A stretch of DNA of 8,928 bases from Candidatus Aminicenantota bacterium. GTDB lineage: Bacteria > Acidobacteriota > Aminicenantia > UBA2199. A program made the translations under genes and the position numbers. Shown in pieces: positions 1 to 5,848 of this stretch (positions are counted from its first letter, which is position 1; every line of letters begins with the position of its first letter). The stretch spans positions 1 through 8,928 of the forward strand of contig JAGLQA010000107.1 in the NCBI GenBank assembly GCA_023137075.1, written 5' to 3'. Under the pieces are notes generated by a model, which saw only the letters and a program-made list of their open reading frames with translations, was not told the origin of the DNA and did not search any database.

Positions 1-1090
1 CTGGAAGATCACAGCAAAACTATTATATAAAGATGAAGAAAAACAGGCGGCTGAAAAAAACATCGATTTGAAAAAGGGATTAAACCGCGGCACCCTGACC
101 TTCAAAATCGAAGACCTTCCGATCAGTCACTATCTACTCCAATTTTTGATTCACGATTCACAGGGAAGAAAAATTTTCAATTTTGATGATTTTGTTTTTA
201 TTCAAAACCGGGAGAGACTTTCAGAATACCGGAACATTCTAACCCAATATAAAAAAATTCCGAAGGTGTCGGCTTCTCTCTCCAACTTAGAAATACGGCT
301 GCAGTGGTTCGCGGATTTTTACAAAAAAGAAAATTACGAGGATATTTCACCCTTAATCGGCCGGCAGAACGACATTCTCTACCTTATCGCCAAATTAGAG
401 AAGGGAGAAGCGGCGCTCTTTGCCAAAGGCACGGTGAAACGGTATGCCCACAGGTCGCTCATCGACAACACCCTGCAGCCCTATTCGGTCTTTTTACCCA
501 GCACCTTCCGCGGCGACAAAAAATACCCCTTGATCGTGGCTTTGCACGGCAGCGGTGTGGATGAACGGGGATTTTTCGGATCTTTCGCCAGTAGCCTGGG
601 GATTCTCGGCTGCCCGATACTGGCGCCCAAAGCCAGGGGATTATCCGATTGGTACACGGGAGAATCGGGGAAAGATGTGTTCGAATGCATCGAGCATTTC
701 CTCACCCTTTTCCCCAACATCGATCGTGAAAAAATATTCTTAGGCGGTTTCTCCATGGGCGGGTACGGCACCTGGCTGTTAGGATTGCGGAACCCCGGTT
801 ATTTCAAAGGACTACTCATCCTCTCCGGCGCCTTGGCGGCACCCCCGGAAACCGGCGGGGAAAATATCCTGAAACTGCTCGACAGCCTCGACAGTCTCAA
901 AGGAAAAGACCTGCTCATCATCCACGGAGATAAGGACAACGCCGTACCCATTGCCAATACCAGGAAAGCGGTCGAAAAGCTGAAAGCGCTGAATGCAAAA
1001 TTCACCTATATTGAAATTTCCGGCGCGGGCCACGGCAACTATAACAAATTCGGGGAGATCATCGACTGGATCCGGAAACACAGCGAATAA
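1..1090 (+). CDS. Alpha/beta-hydrolase esterase (PHB-depolymerase / dienelactone-hydrolase-like), 5' partial
   Basis: The C-terminal part of a serine hydrolase whose likely reaction is cleavage of a carboxylic ester; the substrate cannot be told. Numbering from the TTG at 68, the nucleophile elbow GGFSMGG places Ser229. HGDKD gives the acid Asp290, and GAGHGNY gives His322. The strand before LHGSG (about residue 160) would supply the oxyanion hole. The first 110 residues look like a beta-sandwich or linker without catalytic motifs. The frame stays open to base 2 with coding-like sequence (WKITAKLLYKDEE...), and no ATG occurs in frame, so the TTG at 68 is not the real start and the gene begins outside the window. 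The gene ends in TAA and is followed by a hairpin. Family knowledge supports a secreted or cytoplasmic carboxylesterase or S9-like enzyme. The fold is secure, the specificity is not. Confidence 0.85.
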   Translation, partial: WKITAKLLYKDEEKQAAEKNIDLKKGLNRGTLTFKIEDLPISHYLLQFLIHDSQGRKIFNFDDFVFIQNRERLSEYRNILTQYKKIPKVSASLSNLEIRLQWFADFYKKENYEDISPLIGRQNDILYLIAKLEKGEAALFAKGTVKRYAHRSLIDNTLQPYSVFLPSTFRGDKKYPLIVALHGSGVDERGFFGSFASSLGILGCPILAPKARGLSDWYTGESGKDVFECIEHFLTLFPNIDREKIFLGGFSMGGYGTWLLGLRNPGYFKGLLILSGALAAPPETGGENILKLLDSLDSLKGKDLLIIHGDKDNAVPIANTRKAVEKLKALNAKFTYIEISGAGHGNYNKFGEIIDWIRKHSE

Positions 1091-1101
1091 ACCCTGATAA
1101 A

Positions 1102-1152
1102 TCAAACCCCTGCCCAATTTTTTCAAAAACCTATAGGTTACAGGGGTTTTGA
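1102..1152 (+). terminator. Possible terminator hairpin after the esterase gene
   Basis: CAAACCCCTG (1103-1112) is complementary to CAGGGGTTTTG (1141-1151) with one bulged base. The 28-nt loop contains the perfect 12-bp palindrome AACCTATAGGTT (1128-1139). The T-run lies within the 3' arm rather than after it, so it is not a textbook intrinsic terminator. Its position between the esterase stop and the next promoter fits a terminator role. Confidence 0.45.
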
Positions 1153-1186
1153 GGTTTTGATAGGAATTTTAGCAAAAAAAGAAGAG

Positions 1187-1215
1187 TTGACATAATATTG
1201 AAAATATCCTATAAC
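1187..1215 (+). promoter_or_regulatory. Sigma-70 promoter of the Septu operon
   Basis: A perfect -35 TTGACA (1187-1192) is separated by 17 nt from TATAAC (1210-1215), which matches TATAAT at 5 of 6 positions. Transcription should start near 1219-1223, only about a dozen bases before the leader ORF start at 1234 and about 77 bases before ptuA. No operator-like repeat is obvious around it. Confidence 0.75.
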
Positions 1216-1233
1216 CTTATCCAGGAAAGTAAA

Positions 1234-1302
1234 ATGAAAATTACAAAGTATAAACAATTTTTTAAAAAATCAAATAAATTAAGGCTGCAGGTTAATCAAT
1301 GA
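1234..1302 (+). CDS. Putative 22-aa leader peptide / small ORF coupled to ptuA
   Basis: This short ORF is ATG followed by 21 sense codons and TGA. It is preceded by AGGAAAG (1223-1229), a good Shine-Dalgarno; AGGA ends seven bases before the ATG. Its TGA (1300-1302) overlaps the ptuA start as ATGA, the classic arrangement for translational coupling. The peptide is strongly basic, rich in Lys with a central FFKKSNK, and has no membrane segment or recognisable domain. The ptuA start itself has only a weak GCAGG, so its translation may depend on this ORF. It could be a leader that sets defence-protein dosage, a true small component of the system, or chance. I recognise no family. Confidence 0.45.
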   Translation: MKITKYKQFFKKSNKLRLQVNQ

Positions 1303-2498
1303 AGATAAAGAAAATAAATTTGAATAATCATCCGTTTTTCGGAAAAATGGAATTCGATTTTACCGGCCCCGAGGATAAAGCGTTAGATACCATCGTGGTT
1401 GCCGGAATAAACGGTTCCGGGAAAACAACTTTATTGGAAGCAATCTTCCAAATTCTAACCAACGAAGATAAAAATTTCCCGATGCGCTACAAAGTGGCAA
1501 TTGACCTTTCTCATATCCCTGATATTGACAAAGACAAATACATATACAGCTTCAAACATAAACCGGGTCTGGTCCGGGCAGATCACTGGAAGCCTTTCAA
1601 TTTTTTTAAAGACATTGATATTAAGTTCAGACCAAAGGTTATTTATGTGCCCACGGAGATTAATTTTGACGGCCTGAAAACAAAAAGTATTTCATTTACC
1701 GGGGAATATCGTTTTAAAAACATAGTGGACCGAAATACCATCGATGATGTGCCGTCGTTTATCGCTTCATTCATAAACGGTGAAGTTTTTAAAAACCCGG
1801 ATTTACCGGCAAAAAAAGCAATCGATAAAGTTTGCGGCGAAATCAACAACCTGTTTGACATTATTGAAATAGACGCGAAAATAACCGGGTTAGACCCGGA
1901 AGAGAAACTCCCGATATTTCAAAACAGCGCGGGTAAAAGCTTTGATATCAACCACCTCTCTTCCGGTGAAAAACAGGTTTTCGTGAGAGCACTGGCATTA
2001 AAAATGCTGAACGCCAATAATTCCATTATTCTTATCGATGAGCCTGAAATATCGATGCACCCCGCATGGCAGCAGCGAATCATGAGGGTGTACGAAAAGA
2101 TCGGGCAAAATAACCAGGTCATAGCTGCCACCCATTCGCCTCACGTGGTCTCTTCCGTGAAAAAGGAAAGCGTAAAGTTGCTAAAACGAAAAAACGGCAA
2201 GATTGAAATGATCGGCTTTAAAGATATCAACGGTTCCTACGGACTTCCTGTGGGCATCGTATTGCAGGAGTTGATGGAAGTAGACACGATTCGTGACCCG
2301 GAAGTGGCCAGGGAGATCAGGGAACTCTGGGACATGCTTCATAAAGAGCAGTTCGAGGAGAAAAACTTCAAAGAACGTTACGATAAATTGGAAAAACTTT
2401 TAGGAAGTGAAGATGAAGATCTCCTGTTGATGCGGATTGAAATAGCCAAATTGAAAGCTCAAAAGGACAAAGGTAATGCTGAAAGTAGAAAAAGTTGA
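1299..2498 (+). CDS. ptuA: Septu anti-phage ATPase PtuA (SMC/ABC-like AAA ATPase)
   Basis: A 399-residue ATPase of the RecF/SMC/ABC-like class. It has Walker A GINGSGKT (residues 36-43, Lys42), an ABC signature LSSGEKQ (220-226), Walker B SIILIDEPE (242-250, Asp247 and Glu248) and a switch histidine in AATHSPH (His279). The middle insert (about 60-200) is poorly conserved, and the C-terminus (about 330-395) is charged and probably helical or coiled-coil. Known Septu systems pair this ATPase with an HNH nuclease into one complex, and the next gene encodes exactly that partner, overlapping by 23 bp. The same pair also acts as effector in Ec78-type retrons, but no reverse transcriptase is present here. 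All ATPase motifs are intact. Transcription probably comes from the promoter at 1187 and translation may be coupled to the short upstream ORF. Confidence 0.88.
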   Translation: MKIKKINLNNHPFFGKMEFDFTGPEDKALDTIVVAGINGSGKTTLLEAIFQILTNEDKNFPMRYKVAIDLSHIPDIDKDKYIYSFKHKPGLVRADHWKPFNFFKDIDIKFRPKVIYVPTEINFDGLKTKSISFTGEYRFKNIVDRNTIDDVPSFIASFINGEVFKNPDLPAKKAIDKVCGEINNLFDIIEIDAKITGLDPEEKLPIFQNSAGKSFDINHLSSGEKQVFVRALALKMLNANNSIILIDEPEISMHPAWQQRIMRVYEKIGQNNQVIAATHSPHVVSSVKKESVKLLKRKNGKIEMIGFKDINGSYGLPVGIVLQELMEVDTIRDPEVAREIRELWDMLHKEQFEEKNFKERYDKLEKLLGSEDEDLLLMRIEIAKLKAQKDKGNAESRKS

Positions 2499-3033
2499 AA
2501 AACCTGAATTTTTTAACTCATGGATCAAGAAAAATGAAAGCTGGAACCAGGTGTTACGGAAATATATATTGGAAAAAGAGCAGCAGCATTTCTGCTGTTA
2601 CTGCGAAAAAAAAGTGACTGCATACGGTGAAGACTCCCATATCGAACATATCAGGCCCCGGAATAAATTTCCGAAACTAAAAAACGAATACAACAACCTG
2701 TTAGTTTCATGCGAAAGGAAAGAAAGATGTGGTCATGCCAAAGGCAGCAGGTTCAATGAATATTTTATCGTTCCAACCGAAGAAAATCCCGGTGATTATC
2801 TAACTTACAGTCCAAACGGAGAAATGAGACCAATCGATAATAATCAAAAAGGCCGGGAGACAATCAAGATATTAAATTTGAATACGCCTGCACTCCGAGA
2901 TGCACGGAGGGTAATGTTTATTCAACTGCATGGAATGAAAAACGCACCCGGCTGCGACGAATTTGAGAAGCACTTCAACGAATATCCCACATTAATAACA
3001 TACTTCAAAGAGAATTATCTTAAACAAACTTAG
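2476..3033 (+). CDS. ptuB: Septu HNH endonuclease PtuB
   Basis: A 185-residue HNH nuclease of the TIGR02646 / retron Ec78-effector type. CCYC (Cys40-Cys43) and C79/C85 can form the structural zinc site. HIEHIRP (His55-Glu57-His58), the conserved Asn73-Asn74 before LLVSC, and CGHAKG (His87) make up the HNH core expected for metal-dependent DNA cleavage. The start ATG lies inside the end of ptuA and is preceded by AAAGGA (2462-2467) at good spacing, so translation is coupled to ptuA. Length and motif order are normal for the family and no residue is obviously missing. The 3' end overlaps the convergent GNAT gene by 14 bp. Its role would be to cleave nucleic acid under control of PtuA during phage infection. 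Confidence 0.88.
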   Translation: MLKVEKVEKPEFFNSWIKKNESWNQVLRKYILEKEQQHFCCYCEKKVTAYGEDSHIEHIRPRNKFPKLKNEYNNLLVSCERKERCGHAKGSRFNEYFIVPTEENPGDYLTYSPNGEMRPIDNNQKGRETIKILNLNTPALRDARRVMFIQLHGMKNAPGCDEFEKHFNEYPTLITYFKENYLKQT

Positions 3034-4153
3034 AGGAAGAACGCAGTGGGGTTTCGTAGATGCGGTAGCGTTTTACCACATCGAACTCTAACTTTATTAA
3101 CGCATTGTTCATTAAATCATTATCTTCTAACACATAATTAACTTCTATATAAGACCCCTTAGGCGCAAGAATATCATTGAGCCGGCGAAACATTAACACG
3201 GAAATACCTTTACGCTGATAGGCCGGCAGTATACCCATGGCCCAGATACGGTAGCGATTTAATTTTTTAATCCCCCGCAGCAGCTTAAAAATACCACAGG
3301 GTAATAATCGTCCCTTCATATCCTTTAAAATATGATTTACATCCGGAACAGTAATAATATAACCGATAGGTTTCCCGTCTATTTCTGCGATCAAAACCAC
3401 CTCGGGATGGATGATCATTTTTAAATCCGCAGCGATTTGTTCCGCTTCCGATTCAGCGACGGGATAATAACCCCAGTTATTTGCTAACGATTCATTGGTC
3501 AAGCGCAGAATAATCCGGGCATCTTCCACTAATTTTTTCATATTTATGGGACGTACCGCTACACCATAACGCCGGGCAATTTGATCGGTAAATTTAAGAA
3601 ACCGGTCGGGAATTTTGTATCCTTTGCTAATATCGCAATTGTAAACCAACAGGTCTTTGACTTTTTTCATGCCGAATTTGACCATCTGGTCATTATAATA
3701 AGGTAAATTGTATGAAGAAAGCACGACCGGCAGTAAATCAAATCCCTCAACAATAAAACCGATATCCTGGGATACAAGATTCCACTGCCCGCGCATTTTC
3801 GTCATTCCCTGCTGCCGCAGCCATTTTTCTCCGGCTTCCAACAGCATCAGTGCGGCATTATCGTCGTTTACGCACTCATAATGACCGAAGAAACCGATCT
3901 TCTCCTGCCAGTGTTTATTGGCAGTATGGTTTACATAAACGGCAATTCTACCGATCATCCGCGCACCGTCATAAAGCATTATTAGCTGATAGTCGCAGTG
4001 CCGCAGCGACGAATTCTTCCGGGGGTTGAAAAGGTCCCTCTGCTCGATTCGTAATGGGGGAATCCAGTTGGCTGTGCCACGGTGAAAGGAATAAGGGAAA
4101 GATATAAATTTTTTGAGTTCCGCTCTTTTTGTAACAGGTTTTACATGTCTAAT
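3020..4153 (-). CDS. YghO-like GNAT-fold protein with non-canonical ATT start
   Basis: A predicted acetyltransferase-fold protein of 377 residues; the substrate is unknown. The only in-frame ATG (3977-3979) gives 319 residues and cuts away a typical family N-terminus. Codons upstream read FISFPYSFHRGTANW and IPPLRIEQRD up to a TGA at 4157-4159, with no ATG, GTG or TTG. A strong Shine-Dalgarno GGGAGGTG (4165-4158) stands six bases, counted from GGAGG, before ATT at 4153-4151, so I place the start there. An out-of-frame ATG-TAA sits at 4146-4141, so a one-base deletion is the alternative. The C-terminal GNAT domain shows VLIAEIDGKPIGYI (about 253-266) and the acetyl-CoA pyrophosphate loop LPAYQRKGIS (about 309-318). 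A promoter lies at 4333-4304. The gene is convergent with ptuB. Confidence 0.8.
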   Translation of the reverse strand: MRHVKPVTKRAELKKFISFPYSFHRGTANWIPPLRIEQRDLFNPRKNSSLRHCDYQLIMLYDGARMIGRIAVYVNHTANKHWQEKIGFFGHYECVNDDNAALMLLEAGEKWLRQQGMTKMRGQWNLVSQDIGFIVEGFDLLPVVLSSYNLPYYNDQMVKFGMKKVKDLLVYNCDISKGYKIPDRFLKFTDQIARRYGVAVRPINMKKLVEDARIILRLTNESLANNWGYYPVAESEAEQIAADLKMIIHPEVVLIAEIDGKPIGYIITVPDVNHILKDMKGRLLPCGIFKLLRGIKKLNRYRIWAMGILPAYQRKGISVLMFRRLNDILAPKGSYIEVNYVLEDNDLMNNALIKLEFDVVKRYRIYETPLRSSSKFV

Positions 4154-4157
4154 TTTT

Positions 4158-4165
4158 CACCTCCC
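4158..4165 (-). promoter_or_regulatory. Shine-Dalgarno that decides the GNAT gene start
   Basis: On the minus strand GGGAGGTG is the best ribosome binding site in this part of the window. It lies at optimal distance from the ATT at 4153-4151, 13 bases from an out-of-frame ATG followed at once by TAA, and about 180 bases from the first in-frame ATG. It supports translation starting near 4153 rather than at 3979. Confidence 0.65.
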
Positions 4166-4303
4166 GCAGGCAGGAATAGACGGAGATTGCTGCTTTTTTC
4201 CCCATTCATATTACTAAAATTTGCAAATCCCAAATTTACCACACATCATATTACTGACCCTCAGTTTTTTGATACCTTATAATGTTAGCCTCTTTGCCGT
4301 TAA

Positions 4304-4333
4304 ATTATACCACTACATGCCGGCATATATCAA
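4304..4333 (-). promoter_or_regulatory. Sigma-70 promoter of the GNAT gene
   Basis: Read on the minus strand, TTGATA (4333-4328) is followed by an 18-nt spacer and a perfect TATAAT (4309-4304). The spacer contains the 10-bp palindrome ATGCCGGCAT (4317-4326), which could be an operator or chance. Transcription would start near 4297, giving a leader of about 145 nt. Confidence 0.6.
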
Positions 4334-4454
4334 CCTGTAACTAATCGCCAAATCAACCGGCAAAATATATCAATTTTATGAGAAATACAATCAATACTTC
4401 CCTTGCGGCCGCCCAGACTAAGTTTGATGGGAAATTTGGGGGGTACTGGAGGCA

Positions 4455-4482
4455 TTGACAATACATACCTGTGCGGTATAAT
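4455..4482 (+). promoter_or_regulatory. Strong sigma-70 promoter of the ATPase gene
   Basis: Perfect hexamers TTGACA (4455-4460) and TATAAT (4477-4482) are separated by 16 nt. The predicted start of transcription is near 4489-4490, so the leader is only about 10 nt. GAGG (4489-4492), seven bases before the ATG, would act as ribosome binding site at the very 5' end of the message. Confidence 0.8.
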
Positions 4483-4497
4483 ACCTGTGAGGTATAT
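4465..4497 (+). repeat. Tandem palindromic operator-like repeats over the ATPase promoter
   Basis: Two 16-bp direct repeats, TACCTGTGCGGTATAA (4466-4481) and TACCTGTGAGGTATAT (4482-4497), match at 14 of 16 positions. Each contains an inverted repeat ATACC-N5-GGTAT (4465-4479 and 4481-4495). The -10 box lies across the junction of the two units, and the second unit covers the expected transcription start and the GAGG ribosome binding site. This is the layout expected for an operator bound by a dimeric repressor, perhaps autoregulatory. No separate regulator gene is adjacent. Confidence 0.65.
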
Positions 4498-4499
4498 AT

Positions 4500-5834
4500 A
4501 TGAAATTTTATAACCGGGAAAAAGAACTGGAACTTATAAAAAAAACCAGTCGTGCCGCTGTTTTAGGTAGGAGACGTATCGGCAAAACACGTCTCCTACA
4601 TGAGGCAATGACCGGACGTTTTATCTACCTGTTCTTTTTCAATGATGCGGCCGAACCCTTTATCATAGAGAAATGGAGCAAAACCATCAGAAAACAAGGA
4701 ATATATTTGCCCAACCTTCGGAAAATCGGAGACATTCTGGAGTATCTCTTTAATAATATAAACCTGCCTATTATTATCGATGAGATACAGAACTCCGTAA
4801 AAAAATATCCTGAATTCATCTCCCATTTGCAGCAGTTGTCCGATCAATTCAAACAACAGGAATTATATATTACCGGTTCATTGATCTCAATGATGAAAAA
4901 AGTGGTGGAGAATTACAAAAGTCCCATTTTCGGCCGTTTTGATTTTATTATAAAATTAAAGGAACTGGACATAAAAACCATCCTGGAAATTATGTCCGAT
5001 CTGGGCTACTCGGATAAAGATGCCTTACTCTATTATTCGGTTTTCGGAGGAATCCCGAAGTACTATGAATTGATAGAAAGCCTGAAACCCACAAACTTCA
5101 ACGAATTTGTTAATCTTATGTTTTTTGAATATCCAAGGCCGTTGTACACTGAAATATATATAATGTTAAAAGAAGAAATCGGTAAAAATTTTTCAAATTA
5201 CTTCGGTATTTTAAATGCCATATCTCAACGAGGGAATACCTTCGGTAAAATTGCCAGCGCCATGAATATGAAGTCCACTTCCGTTTCAAAATACTTGAAT
5301 GATTTGATACACGATTATGAATTGGTCAGAGGTGAACAACCAACATCAAAAAAAAAAAAGAAGACCCTTTACTCGATCAACAGCAATATCATTGATTTCT
5401 GGTTTACTTTTTGTTTCAAGCAGCGGGAAGAGTTGGATAGAGGTAACGAAAGATATGTCTATGAGGAATATTTGAAACAATTCCCCACCTTCTACGGTTA
5501 TAAATTTGAAAGATCGGTTATCGGATTACTCCCCGGTTACTTGCAAACCCGGGGTATCGACTACCGAATGATCGGAAAAGACTGGGGTAAAGACTATGAA
5601 TTTGATTTTACAGTCGAAGGTAAAAATAATGAGATATACATCGGTGAGATAAAGAAGGGCGAATTAAACGTTGCGATTGAAATCGAAAAAATGGAATCTA
5701 TTGTCAAAAAAGAAACCTTCTACAAAGATAAATTCATTTCCTATATTCTTCTTGCCGACAGGTTCACAAACAAAATAGAAAAGGAAAATATTCTCTATAT
5801 ACCCCTGGATGAGGGAACTTTATCTAAAATATAG
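4500..5834 (+). CDS. Archaeal-type AAA ATPase with C-terminal DUF234 / PD-(D/E)XK-like domain
   Basis: A 444-residue protein of the ATPase_2-DUF234 type. The N-terminal P-loop domain has NREKEL, Walker A GRRRIGKT (residues 23-30, Lys29), Walker B PIIIDEIQN (Asp94-Glu95) and a sensor-like YITGS (123-127), then the family feature FGRFDF. A winged-helix segment follows, GKIASAMNMKSTSVSKYL (249-266). The C-terminal domain starts near YSINSNIIDFWF (about 291). It carries Asp369 and the ExK pair Glu383-Ile-Lys385 (EFDF, then IYIGEIKKG), consistent with a PD-(D/E)XK nuclease fold. The cellular role of this family is not settled; a mobile or defence-linked DNA function is inference. A run of 12 adenines at 5348-5359 encodes part of a lysine stretch between the winged helix and the nuclease-like domain. 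The gene is more A/T-rich by eye than the esterase or the amidase. It converges on the amidase gene with only 14 bp between the stops. Confidence 0.85.
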   Translation: MKFYNREKELELIKKTSRAAVLGRRRIGKTRLLHEAMTGRFIYLFFFNDAAEPFIIEKWSKTIRKQGIYLPNLRKIGDILEYLFNNINLPIIIDEIQNSVKKYPEFISHLQQLSDQFKQQELYITGSLISMMKKVVENYKSPIFGRFDFIIKLKELDIKTILEIMSDLGYSDKDALLYYSVFGGIPKYYELIESLKPTNFNEFVNLMFFEYPRPLYTEIYIMLKEEIGKNFSNYFGILNAISQRGNTFGKIASAMNMKSTSVSKYLNDLIHDYELVRGEQPTSKKKKKTLYSINSNIIDFWFTFCFKQREELDRGNERYVYEEYLKQFPTFYGYKFERSVIGLLPGYLQTRGIDYRMIGKDWGKDYEFDFTVEGKNNEIYIGEIKKGELNVAIEIEKMESIVKKETFYKDKFISYILLADRFTNKIEKENILYIPLDEGTLSKI

Positions 5835-5848
5835 AGGTACCACACTAT

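Larger units (their letters stand above)
4154..4499. other. Intergenic region between divergent GNAT and ATPase genes
   Basis: These 346 bases hold the leader and promoter of the minus-strand GNAT gene (4158-4333) and the promoter and operators of the plus-strand ATPase gene (4455-4497). The middle part (about 4334-4450) holds a NotI-type palindrome GCGGCCGC (4405-4412) and no gene, tRNA or convincing hairpin. The plus-strand reading frame at 4082-4282 is antisense to the GNAT N-terminus and has no coding character. Confidence 0.7.

Noticed and set aside
68..70. TTG as start of the esterase
   Set aside because: The frame is open and coding-like to the window edge, so the gene is 5' truncated by the window rather than starting here.
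812..1126. 104-aa minus-strand reading frame
   Set aside because: It is the complement of the esterase gene, where the plus strand carries the catalytic Asp and His motifs.
1091..1298. Retron ncRNA (msr-msd) upstream of ptuA
   Set aside because: PtuAB occurs in Ec78-type retrons, but there is no reverse transcriptase ORF and no long inverted repeat in this 200-base gap.
4082..4282. 66-aa plus-strand reading frame
   Set aside because: It is antisense to the conserved GNAT N-terminus and its leader, has no SD and no protein-like composition.
4229..4440. Inverted repeat CCCAAATTTACC / GGGAAATTTGGG, possible mobile-element ends
   Set aside because: Only 11 of 12 low-complexity bases match, flanks do not pair, and no target duplication or transposase is seen.
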